The translations under genes and the position numbers were made by a program. A stretch of DNA of 59,592 bases from JBCCGI01 sp039029355 (lineage in GTDB: Bacteria > Planctomycetota > UBA1135 > GCA-002686595), in the NCBI GenBank assembly GCA_039029355.1, contig JBCCGI010000052.1, forward strand, positions 1 through 59,592, in the 5' to 3' direction. Each line of letters begins with the position of its first letter. Position 1 is the first letter of the stretch. Below the pieces are notes generated by a model that had not been told where the DNA came from, did no database searches, and saw only the letters and a list, made by a program, of their open reading frames with translations. Positions 17,683 through 25,311 of this stretch are shown here, one piece after another.

Positions 17683-19026
17683 ATGAAGACCTCCAAGACC
17701 TTCGCTTCCCTCCTGGCGACCTCGCTCGTCCTCTCGGTGCCCGCGCCCGCGGCGGCCCAGGAGACGGCGGGCCTGCCCGGCCGGCGTTGTGGGTTGGCGG
17801 ATCGCGCGCTGCGCAGCATCCCGATCGCTGCCCCCCCGTCGGACTGCGGCTACACGTCGACGAACCCCACCGCGGCCTATGCGCCGACGTTCATCTACGA
17901 CGTCCCCGTCGTGGTGCACGTCATCCAGAGTACGGGCGGCACCGGCTTCCTCAGCGCGGCCCAGGTCCAGGGCCAGATCGACGTCCTGAACGAGGACTTC
18001 CGTGCCCTCCCCGGCTCCCCGGGGGCGCCGGGCGTCGACACGATGATCCGCTTCCACCTGGCCACCGAGGACCCGGGCGGCAACCCGACGTCGGGCATCA
18101 CCTACTCGACCAACAACACCTGGTTCAACGACAACGGGGCTTACTGGAACACGCTGGCCTGGGACACCAACCGCTACCTGAACATCTACACCAACAAGGC
18201 GAGCGGCGCCCTGGGCTACGTCCCCGACCTGCCCCAGGGCGGCCTGGCGGGGCAGAAGAGCGACCGCGTCGTGGTGCTGTGGTCCGCCTTCGGCAAGAAC
18301 GGAGCGATCGGCCCTCCCTTCGACAAGGGCCGCACCGCCACGCACGAGGTCGGTCACTACCTCGGCCTCGAGCACACCTTCTCCGGCGGCTGCGGCTCGG
18401 CGAGCGCCTGCTACACCACCGGCGACCTGCTCTGCGACACCAACCCGGAGGCGAGCGACACCTTCGGCTGCCCGCCCTCCAAGTCGTCCTGTGGAAGCCC
18501 GGATCCGATCCACAACTACATGGACTACAGCGATGACCTCTGCATGTGGGAGTTCACCGAAGAGCAGGCCCGTCGCATGCGCTGCACGATGGAGTTCTAC
18601 CGGCCCAACCTGCCGGCCACCGTCGCGCCTCAGGCGCTGAGCGGCGACGTCGTCTCGCTGTCGGTCGGGTCGGGCGGCAGCCTCGCGCTCGCGCTCGACG
18701 CGGGCGCCGCCCAGGCCGGCGCTCGCTACCTCCTGCTGGGCTCGATCTCGGGAACGTCTCCGGGCGTGCCGGTCGGCGGGTTCGTCCTGCCGCTCAACCA
18801 GGACGCCTACTTCACGCTGACCGCGAACAGCCCCAACCAGCCGCCGCTCGCGGGCTCGCTCGCCTTCCTCGATGGGGCGGGCAAGTCGAGCGCGAGCTTC
18901 ACGCTCCCGGCGGGGCTAGGGGCACTGCTCGGGCTGACGGTGCACCACGCGTACCTCGCGGGGGACGCGACGTTCGCGAGCATCCAGATGGTGTCGAACG
19001 CGGTGGCGGTGCAGCTGGTCCCCTAG
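17683..19026 (+). CDS. Exported M43 (pappalysin-like) zinc metalloprotease
   Basis: A 447-residue secreted protease. The ATG at 17683 begins a standard signal peptide (MKTSKTFASLLATSLVLSV, cleavage after AAAQ, ~26). The catalytic motif is HEVGHYLGLEH (His221, Glu222, His225 and His231), the extended metzincin zinc site. It is followed by a Cys-rich stretch, 'CGSASACYTTGDLLCD', and by the Met-turn 'NYMDYSDDLC' typical of M43B cytophagalysins/pappalysins. The last ~125 residues form a separate beta domain often attached to planctomycete exported proteins ('VSLSVGSGGSLALALDAG'). Expected activity is Zn-dependent endopeptidase outside the cytoplasm. It is divergent from the two-component system and ends before a strong hairpin. 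Confidence 0.9.
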   Translation: MKTSKTFASLLATSLVLSVPAPAAAQETAGLPGRRCGLADRALRSIPIAAPPSDCGYTSTNPTAAYAPTFIYDVPVVVHVIQSTGGTGFLSAAQVQGQIDVLNEDFRALPGSPGAPGVDTMIRFHLATEDPGGNPTSGITYSTNNTWFNDNGAYWNTLAWDTNRYLNIYTNKASGALGYVPDLPQGGLAGQKSDRVVVLWSAFGKNGAIGPPFDKGRTATHEVGHYLGLEHTFSGGCGSASACYTTGDLLCDTNPEASDTFGCPPSKSSCGSPDPIHNYMDYSDDLCMWEFTEEQARRMRCTMEFYRPNLPATVAPQALSGDVVSLSVGSGGSLALALDAGAAQAGARYLLLGSISGTSPGVPVGGFVLPLNQDAYFTLTANSPNQPPLAGSLAFLDGAGKSSASFTLPAGLGALLGLTVHHAYLAGDATFASIQMVSNAVAVQLVP

Positions 19027-19049
19027 GGGCTCCCCACCGACTGTGTCGC

Positions 19050-19084
19050 CGGGCCCGCGTCCTTCCCTCATGGGCGCGGGCCCG
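19050..19084 (+). terminator. Perfect 10-bp stem-loop after M43 protease gene
   Basis: CGGGCCCGCG at 19050-19059 pairs exactly with CGCGGGCCCG at 19075-19084 over a 15-nt loop, 23 nt after the stop codon. It is also suitably placed between the convergent SGNH hydrolase and M43 genes, so it may act in both directions. Confidence 0.6.
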
Positions 19085-19141
19085 CTTCCGTTCGGTAGGC
19101 GAGAGAGGCTGCGCCCGGCGGCCCCGGGCGAGCGCGCTGTC

Positions 19142-20347
19142 TCACCGCGCCAAGCGCTCCGCAACCACCCGACTCAACGCCTCCGCAACGATGCGGTGCC
19201 CCTCGGCGTTGATGTGCCCATCGCCGGCGTTCAGGTTGACCCGCTCGACCTGCGAGAGCTCGAGCAGCTCGTGGTCGACATCCACCGCGTCAAAACCGAG
19301 AGCCGCGGCCGCCCGGGCCAGCTGGTCGGAGAGGCGGGTGCGGAAGCGGCCCTCGCCGCGGAGGGCGGCCGCGGCTGTGGTCGACGGGACGAGCCTGGGG
19401 ACCAGCAGGAACTGGTCGTGATGGTGGGGGACGCTGAAGGCGATCAGCTCGGCTCCGGCCGCGTCGCAGACCGACTTGATCCGGCGCAACAGCTCGAAGG
19501 TGACCGAGTCGGGGTTGCCGACCTCGCCGGCCAGGTGGTGGGCCTCGGCCGCCGAGTAGGTGTCGCACTCGAGGTTGCGGGCGTACTCGATGAGCTGCTC
19601 GTGGTCCGCTCCGGTCAGGGCCTCGGGGGCGGTGCGCGAGCGCGTGAAGCGCAGGGGCCGGACGAGTTGCAACAGCGCGGAGTGCGCGCGCAGCCGTGTC
19701 CGCCAGGACGAGGCGCTCGGGTCCCAGTCGTCGGGCCACGAGGCGGCGACGGGGTAGTTGACGAGCTCGAAGTCACCGCCGCGCCGGGCCAGGGCCGGCT
19801 TCGGCAGGCCGTACTGCTCGGTCGCGCCGTTGCCTTCGGCGTCGTTGAGCGCGTAGGAGAGCAGGACGAGGTCGGGGCGCTTGTCCTCCGCGACGCGCTC
19901 GAGCAGCAGCAGCTGCTGGTCGGTGGCGTAGCCCGGGACGCCGAGGCATTGCACGCGCGCCCGGCCCGCGAAGGTCGCGCGCAGGCGCGCGGCGAAGGTC
20001 TCGTCCTGGCGCACGCCCCACCCCCAGGCGATCGAGTCGCCTAGCACGAGCACCAGGGGCAGATCCCCGTCGCCGGGGTCGGCCGAGCGGAAGCCGTCGC
20101 TGCCCGTGCGCACGCGGTACTCGAAGGCGGGGATCGCGAAGCTGGGGCCCACGCACCAGGCGTCCATGTCCGGTCGGCCGGCCCAGCCGAGCTCCGCGTC
20201 CGGAACGACGCAGACGTTCATCGGCAGGTCGGTCAGCACGCCGGCGCCGAAGCGCTCTCCGAGCACGAGCCGCGCGCAGACCTCGCCGGCGGCGAGGACG
20301 AGCGCGACGCACGCAAGGCTGACGGCGAGCTTGCGGGGGCGGGGCAT
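19142..20347 (-). CDS. Membrane-anchored or exported SGNH/GDSL-fold hydrolase
   Basis: A 401-residue SGNH hydrolase-like protein. The ATG at 20347 starts 'MPRPRKLAVSLACVALVLAAGEVCARL', a positively charged N-terminus plus one hydrophobic segment that is either a signal peptide or an anchor. Block I is 'LVLGDSIAWGWGV' with nucleophile Ser105; 'DLVLLSYALND' gives the block III Asn; block V is 'DGHINAEGH' with Asp376 and His378 as the remaining catalytic residues. The family includes esterases, lipases and O-acetyl esterases acting on polysaccharides. Substrate cannot be told. The longer reading frame upstream (to 20431) has no plausible extra start. It is divergent from the kelch protein gene. 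Confidence 0.85.
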   Translation of the reverse strand: MPRPRKLAVSLACVALVLAAGEVCARLVLGERFGAGVLTDLPMNVCVVPDAELGWAGRPDMDAWCVGPSFAIPAFEYRVRTGSDGFRSADPGDGDLPLVLVLGDSIAWGWGVRQDETFAARLRATFAGRARVQCLGVPGYATDQQLLLLERVAEDKRPDLVLLSYALNDAEGNGATEQYGLPKPALARRGGDFELVNYPVAASWPDDWDPSASSWRTRLRAHSALLQLVRPLRFTRSRTAPEALTGADHEQLIEYARNLECDTYSAAEAHHLAGEVGNPDSVTFELLRRIKSVCDAAGAELIAFSVPHHHDQFLLVPRLVPSTTAAAALRGEGRFRTRLSDQLARAAAALGFDAVDVDHELLELSQVERVNLNAGDGHINAEGHRIVAEALSRVVAERLAR

Positions 20348-20530
20348 CGGGGCGCGTCTCGTGGACCGTGACTCGACGCTAACGCGGTTTGCCCGGGGAG
20401 GGAACAGGGCGGGCGCGAAGATGCTCGACACACGCCGCCCGGGTCCCCGTGACGGCGTCGCTCCGAACGGGCCGAGCGACTTTGGGTAGACTGGGCTGCC
20501 CGCGTTTCGCCAACCGCACGAGGGAGACCC
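20348..20530. promoter_or_regulatory. Divergent intergenic region (SGNH hydrolase / kelch protein)
   Basis: A 183-nt gap. A ribosome-binding site, GAGGGAG, sits 6-7 nt before the kelch ATG at 20531. I do not see a convincing promoter. Confidence 0.35.
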
Positions 20531-22105
20531 ATGAGAATCGCGCTTGCCGCCGCTCTTGCCATGGCGCCGGCCCCGCTCGCAGCCCAGGCCAGCCTCAGCT
20601 GGGCCGGGGGAGTGCTAGGCGACGAGGTCGTCTACCGGATCGACGGAAGCCCCGGGGAGCTCTTCGGGCTCGAGCTTGCCGTCGGCGACGAGCCACCGTC
20701 GAGCGAGCTTTGGAGCTTTGGGGTGCTGGGCGTCGACGGGACGGCCCTCGCGAGCTTCCCGCTGCCCGGCGATGCGCGCTTGGCCGGCATGACGCTCAAG
20801 GCGCAGGCCTGGACCGCGCCGAGCGCCGGTGCGCCACGGCAAGAGGCGACGAAGCTGGTGGCCTTTCTGCTGAGCCTCGAGGGCGAGTCGCACTTCGCGC
20901 GCAACGACACGCTGCTGCCCAGGCGGCTGCACAGCTCGACCGAGCTGGAGGACGGACGGGTGCTCGTGGCGGGGGGGCTAGATCCTCTCGGACCCGACGG
21001 CGGACCCGGCGAGGTCTACGATCACTTCGAGCTCTTCGACCCCCAGGTGCAGGAGTTCTCCGGCGAGCTCGGAAGCCTGCAGCACCGCCGCGCACGCCAC
21101 ACCGCGACGCGACTGCAGGACGGTCGGGTGCTGCTTGCGGGCGGCGTCGGTGGTTCAGGCGGATCCGGCGGACCCGAGCCCGCGGTGCTCCGCAGCGCGG
21201 AGATCTTCGACCCCGCGACCGGGGTCACGACGCCGGTCGCCTCGATGTCCGCGCAGCGGGTGTTCCACACCGCGACCCTGCTGGAGGACGGCCGGGTGCT
21301 GGTGGTCGGCGGTTCGCGGGACTACGAGCCGGGGGATCCCATCGGGTACCCGCGGAGCCTCGACGAGCCCTCGTCCGCCGTGACCGAGCTCTTCGACCCC
21401 GCCACCGGGACGTGGAGACCGGGCCCATCGCTCGGCCTCCCGCTGACCGCGCACCAGGCGACGCGGCTCGCGGACGGGACGGTGCTGGTCTCCGGCGGAG
21501 TGACGTTTGCCGAGGGTGCGGCGGTCACGACGGCGGCGTGCCGACGGTTCGATCCGGCCACCGACACCTTCGCGACGCCGCCTCCGTCCCTGCCCCTGCC
21601 GACCGCCTTCCACGCGGCGCTGAGGACCGACGACGGGCGGGTCCTGGTCGCCGGAGGCGGGGACGTGGATCCCGCCGCCGCCTCCTTCGGGTGGACGACG
21701 GCGACGCACCTGTTCCAGCCCAGCGGCAGCGGCGCCTGGGCGGCGGCGCCGAACCTGCCGAGCATCACCGGCCCCGACGGCCGCCGGCACTGCATCTGCC
21801 GCGAGCCGATCGGCGGCCCGCCTATCTCCGACGGCCCGGACGACCTCCCGTGTCCCGGTCCGATCTTCTACTTCGTCGGCGGAGGGCTCGGGGACTACGC
21901 GCCGCAGCCCGGCGGGGCCGGGGCGCCCTCGGCGATCTGGGGCTCGGACGGCAGCTTCACGGGGTGGACGTCGGGGGGCACGACGCTGGTCGAGCGCCAG
22001 CAGGTCTCGACGACCGTCATCGACCTGGGACGGCGGGTGCTGTTCACGGGCGCGTCTTCCGGCGCCCGGGACCTCAGCGCCGAGCTGTGGACGACGGACT
22101 TCTGA
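20531..22105 (+). CDS. Exported kelch-repeat beta-propeller protein
   Basis: A 524-residue protein with a signal peptide (MRIALAAALAMAPAPLAAQA). A short N-terminal beta domain (~22-125) precedes kelch repeats from ~130. They are recognisable by 'RRLHSSTELEDGRVLVAGG', 'ARHTATRLQDGRVLLAGG', 'VFHTATLLEDGRVLVVGG', 'TAHQATRLADGTVLVSGG' and 'AFHAALRTDDGRVLVAGG', i.e. at least five blades with the Gly-Gly doublet and preceding hydrophobics. Kelch propellers are binding scaffolds or galactose-oxidase-like folds; no copper-ligand set is recognised here. The 3' end overlaps the end of the convergent kinase gene by 32 nt. Confidence 0.88.
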   Translation: MRIALAAALAMAPAPLAAQASLSWAGGVLGDEVVYRIDGSPGELFGLELAVGDEPPSSELWSFGVLGVDGTALASFPLPGDARLAGMTLKAQAWTAPSAGAPRQEATKLVAFLLSLEGESHFARNDTLLPRRLHSSTELEDGRVLVAGGLDPLGPDGGPGEVYDHFELFDPQVQEFSGELGSLQHRRARHTATRLQDGRVLLAGGVGGSGGSGGPEPAVLRSAEIFDPATGVTTPVASMSAQRVFHTATLLEDGRVLVVGGSRDYEPGDPIGYPRSLDEPSSAVTELFDPATGTWRPGPSLGLPLTAHQATRLADGTVLVSGGVTFAEGAAVTTAACRRFDPATDTFATPPPSLPLPTAFHAALRTDDGRVLVAGGGDVDPAAASFGWTTATHLFQPSGSGAWAAAPNLPSITGPDGRRHCICREPIGGPPISDGPDDLPCPGPIFYFVGGGLGDYAPQPGGAGAPSAIWGSDGSFTGWTSGGTTLVERQQVSTTVIDLGRRVLFTGASSGARDLSAELWTTDF

Positions 22106-24536
22106 CGAAGGGCTCGCGATCGAGCGGCCGCACGGCGCGCACGCCGAGGGAGCTGTGTCGTGACCGGGGATCCTCGCCCTGGCGCCAGGAGACGCTCGAC
22201 CGGATCCGGAACCACTCGGGCGGATCGTAGAACGCGCCGCCGCGGAAGGCGCGCTGGCTGCCGTCGCCGTGGGCGTCGCTGCACCACTCCTCGACGTTGC
22301 CGAGCATGTCGTGCAGGCCGAACGGGTTGGGCGGGAAGCTCCCGCAGGGGAGGTGGAGCGCTCGCTGTCCGAAGCAGGCGCGGGCCGCAAGGTCGCTCGG
22401 CAGCGGGTCCATCCACCAACGCCCGGGACGTCCGCCGAGGGCGGCGTAGTTCCATTCGGCGACGCTCGGGAGCGCCAGCCCCGCGCGCCGCAGCCACAGG
22501 TCGCACTCCTCCCAGCTCACCCTCTCCACCGGGTGGGTCGCGCCGGAGGAGGCGCTCGGCTCGCCGCCTGCGAGCCGGGTCCACTGGGCCTGGGTCAGCT
22601 CCCACTTCGAGACGAAGAGCGGGTCGACCCTCCGCGGCTCGAGCGGCAGCTCTTCGTAGCTCTCCAGCGGCGCGGCGCGGTCCTCGACGTCGAAGGGCGT
22701 GAACGACCCGGCGGGCACGAGCACCAGCACGACACCCGCGTCCGCGCTCAGTTGGAGCCGTCCGTCCGGCGCGCGTTGCGGCGCGGCGCCGCTGAGCTCG
22801 ACCAGGAACTCCCACAGCCCCGAGTCCGGATCCGCGCCGAGCGGCACGAGCCCCAGCTGGGGCGCGAGCTGCAGGCCCGCGTAGGCCGGGCTGCGCTCGG
22901 GGTCCGCCAACGTGGCGCAGGCTTGCTCCCAGGCGCGTTGGGCGGCGGGGCCGTCGAGGGTGCGCTCGACGAGCGTGGCCGCGTCGCGGCGGCGCCTTGC
23001 GACGTCGGCGACGAGACCGGTGCCGGGCTCGAAGAAGCTCTCGAAGTCGGCCAGAAGCTCGGCCAGGGCCGCATGCCACCAGGCGTCGGTGTCCTCGGCG
23101 AACTCCCAACCGGCGCCGGCTTGTGCTGGCGCGGTCACGGCGCGGGCTTCGAGCTCGTCCAGGACCTCGCGGTGCCGCGGCAGGCGCGCCTCGAGGCGCC
23201 GAGCCGCCGCGAGCCACTCGTCGAGGTCCGACAGGAGGTGGGGGTGGGCGGGGTAGAGCGCCTCCGCCCCCGCGCGCAGGCGCGCCAGGTGGCGCGCGTC
23301 GGCCAGGCGCACCATCTTCTGGTGCTCGCGGTCGGCGCGCAGGATGCCCGCCACGTGCGCCGCTAGCCCGGCCCCCGCGAGCGCGAGCACCAGGGCCGTC
23401 GCCGCCACGCCGACGCGGTGTCGGCGGACGAACTTGCGCGCGCGATAGACCGCGCCGGCCGGCCCCGCGACGAGCGGCTCCTGTCGCAGGAAGCGCGCGA
23501 GGTCGGCGTCGAAGGCCTCGACGCTCGAGTAGCGCGCTTCGCGGTCGCCCTCCAGCGCCTTGGCGCAGATCCAGTCCAGCTCGTGCGCGAGCCCGGGTCG
23601 CCGCGACGACGGCGGCGCCGGAGCGGTGTCGACGAGGAGCCGGTACGCCTCGGGCACCGGCTTGTCGGCGAGGTCGTGGGGGAGTTGGCGCGCGACCAAC
23701 TCGTAGAGCAACACGCCGAGAGCATAGACGTCGCAGCGCACGTCGACAGGCTCGCCCCGAAGCTGCTCGGGAGCCATGTGCTGGACCGTTCCGACCACGG
23801 TGCCCTCGCGCGTGAGGGCGCCCTCTTCGGCGACGCGCGCGATGCCGAAGTCGATCACCTTGACGCGCCCGGCCACGTCGACGAGTACGTTCCCCGGCTT
23901 GAGGTCGCGGTGGATCACGCCGCGGCGGTGGCCGTGCTGCACGGCGGAGCAGGCCGCGCGCAGGAGCTCGACGCGCTCGGCCACTCCCAGCTGCTCGGCC
24001 TCGGCGTAGTCGGTGAGCGTGCGCGCGGCCTCGACCCGCTCCATGGCGATCCAGGGCAGCTCGCGGCCGTCCGCCGGCTCGAGGTGCGTGCCCGACGCGA
24101 AGACCTGGGCGACCCCCGGGTGCTGCAGCCGGGCGAGGACCTGCGCCTCGTACTCGAAGCGACGTCGCGCGTCGGCGCTGAACGCGCCGCCGGCGAGGAG
24201 CTTGACCGCGACCGTACGGCGGGGGTGCTCCTGCTCGGCCTGGAAGACGATGCCGACTCCGCCGCGCCCGATTACGCGCGTGAGTCGGAAGCCACCCAGC
24301 TCGCGTCCGAGCAGCGCTTCGGGAGCGGGCAGCGCGACGAGCTGGGCCCAGCGCGCGGCCCCGACGCGCGTGAGCTCGCGCGTCGCGCCGTCGGCGGCGA
24401 GGAGCCCCTCCACCTCGCGTCGCAGGGCGCGGTCGCCCGCGCAGCCTTGGTCGAGCGCGCCGGCGCGCCGTTCTTCGGGGAGGGCCACCACTTGCTCGAA
24501 GAGGGCGCGCACCCGCGGCCAGTCGTCAGCCCCCAT
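22074..24536 (-). CDS. Hanks-type Ser/Thr kinase fused to a formylglycine-generating-enzyme-like (SUMF1) domain
   Basis: An 820-residue transmembrane kinase. A small N-terminal region ('WPRVRALFEQVVALPEERR') typical of planctomycete kinases precedes the kinase domain, which has the Gly-loop 'IGRGGVGIVF', the Lys in 'TVAVKLL', HRDLKPGN with catalytic Asp211, DFG with Asp229, and 'GTVQHMAPEQL'. A single TM segment follows at ~374-396. The extracytoplasmic part ends in an FGE/SUMF1-like domain (~604-815: 'VPAGSF', 'VSKWELTQAQW', 'HPVERVSWEECDLWLRRAGLALP' split, 'LHDMLGNVEEWCSD', 'RGGAFYD'). FGE domains attached to bacterial kinases are probably sensory or structural rather than enzymatic. ATG 24536 overlaps the sigma factor gene by 11 nt, so the two genes form an operon and probably one regulatory unit. 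Confidence 0.9.
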   Translation of the reverse strand: MGADDWPRVRALFEQVVALPEERRAGALDQGCAGDRALRREVEGLLAADGATRELTRVGAARWAQLVALPAPEALLGRELGGFRLTRVIGRGGVGIVFQAEQEHPRRTVAVKLLAGGAFSADARRRFEYEAQVLARLQHPGVAQVFASGTHLEPADGRELPWIAMERVEAARTLTDYAEAEQLGVAERVELLRAACSAVQHGHRRGVIHRDLKPGNVLVDVAGRVKVIDFGIARVAEEGALTREGTVVGTVQHMAPEQLRGEPVDVRCDVYALGVLLYELVARQLPHDLADKPVPEAYRLLVDTAPAPPSSRRPGLAHELDWICAKALEGDREARYSSVEAFDADLARFLRQEPLVAGPAGAVYRARKFVRRHRVGVAATALVLALAGAGLAAHVAGILRADREHQKMVRLADARHLARLRAGAEALYPAHPHLLSDLDEWLAAARRLEARLPRHREVLDELEARAVTAPAQAGAGWEFAEDTDAWWHAALAELLADFESFFEPGTGLVADVARRRRDAATLVERTLDGPAAQRAWEQACATLADPERSPAYAGLQLAPQLGLVPLGADPDSGLWEFLVELSGAAPQRAPDGRLQLSADAGVVLVLVPAGSFTPFDVEDRAAPLESYEELPLEPRRVDPLFVSKWELTQAQWTRLAGGEPSASSGATHPVERVSWEECDLWLRRAGLALPSVAEWNYAALGGRPGRWWMDPLPSDLAARACFGQRALHLPCGSFPPNPFGLHDMLGNVEEWCSDAHGDGSQRAFRGGAFYDPPEWFRIRSSVSWRQGEDPRSRHSSLGVRAVRPLDREPFVRSPSSTARR

Positions 24537-25119
24537 GGTCTCCAGCGCACTCCTCCAGCTCGCGCTGCAACCAGGCGCGCGCCGTGCGCCAGGCGCGCTC
24601 CACCGTGCGCTTGGAGACGTCCAGCACCAACGCCGCCTCCGCACTGGAGAGCCCCGCGAAGCAGCGCAGCTCGGCGATGCGCGCCAGCTCGTGGTCGACG
24701 GCCGCCAGGCGCTCGAGGGCCTCGTCGAGGTCGAGCACCAGATCCGGCGGCGGCGTCGATACGGTGGCTTCGCCGTCGGGCGCGACGTGCGCCAGGCCGG
24801 CGCTGCGCTTCCGCGCGCCGCGGCCGCGCGCGTCGTCCACCAGCACCGAGCGCATCGCGCTCGACGCGACGCCCAGGAAGTGCCGTCGGTCCTTGAAGGC
24901 GGCCGGCTGCGACCCCGCCATCCGCAGCCACGCCTCGTTCAGGAGCGCGGTGGTCTGCAGCACGTGTCCGGGGGGCTGGCCGCGCATCTGCGCATGGGCC
25001 AGCAGGCGCAGCTCGTCGTAGACCAGCGGCAGCAGCTCGTTCGCCGCCGCGCGGTCTCCGGCGCCGATGCGCCGCAGCAGGGCCGTCACCCGGCCGTACT
25101 CGCTCGTCACCTCGCTCAA
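24526..25119 (-). CDS. ECF-type sigma factor, TIGR02999-like
   Basis: A 197-residue sigma-70-family factor. Region 2 is seen as 'LLPLVYDELRLLAHAQM' and 'HVLQTTALLNEAWLRM', and 'RRHFLGVASSAMRSVLVDDAR' follows. Region 4 is 'LRCFAGLSSAEAALVLDVSKRTVERAWRTAR' split over helices. This matches the TIGR02999 group that is expanded in Planctomycetota and normally paired with Ser/Thr kinases. TTG 25119 is preferred because AGGGAG lies 7-8 nt upstream; the GTG at 25110 is the alternative. Its 3' end overlaps the downstream kinase gene by 11 nt. Control by the kinase, through phosphorylation rather than an anti-sigma factor, is a reasonable inference. Confidence 0.9.
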   Translation of the reverse strand: MSEVTSEYGRVTALLRRIGAGDRAAANELLPLVYDELRLLAHAQMRGQPPGHVLQTTALLNEAWLRMAGSQPAAFKDRRHFLGVASSAMRSVLVDDARGRGARKRSAGLAHVAPDGEATVSTPPPDLVLDLDEALERLAAVDHELARIAELRCFAGLSSAEAALVLDVSKRTVERAWRTARAWLQRELEECAGDHGG

Positions 25120-25311
25120 GTCGCTTCTCCCTTCGGCTCCGTGCGCGAGAAGCCGAGCCCCAGTGTAGCCGGCCCGGCGGCACGCGGCGCCGACGGACGG
25201 GCTTCCCGGATCCTGTCGCATCGGCGGGCGGGTTTGCGTTGTGGGGCTGGAGGTCCCCGGTCGCGCGGCCTCCTTGCGATTCCTACCCCGATGAAGAAGG
25301 AAGAAAGCCTC
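25120..25311. promoter_or_regulatory. Divergent intergenic region (sigma factor / subtilisin-like protease)
   Basis: A 192-nt gap carrying both start regions. AGGGAG precedes the sigma TTG start, and AAGGAAGAAAG precedes the protease ATG at 25312. No palindrome or direct repeat stands out. Confidence 0.35.

Noticed and set aside
23418..24896. A 492-codon + strand frame opposite kinase 1
   Set aside because: It is fully overlapped by the kinase and sigma genes, which have clear motifs, and shows no domain of its own.
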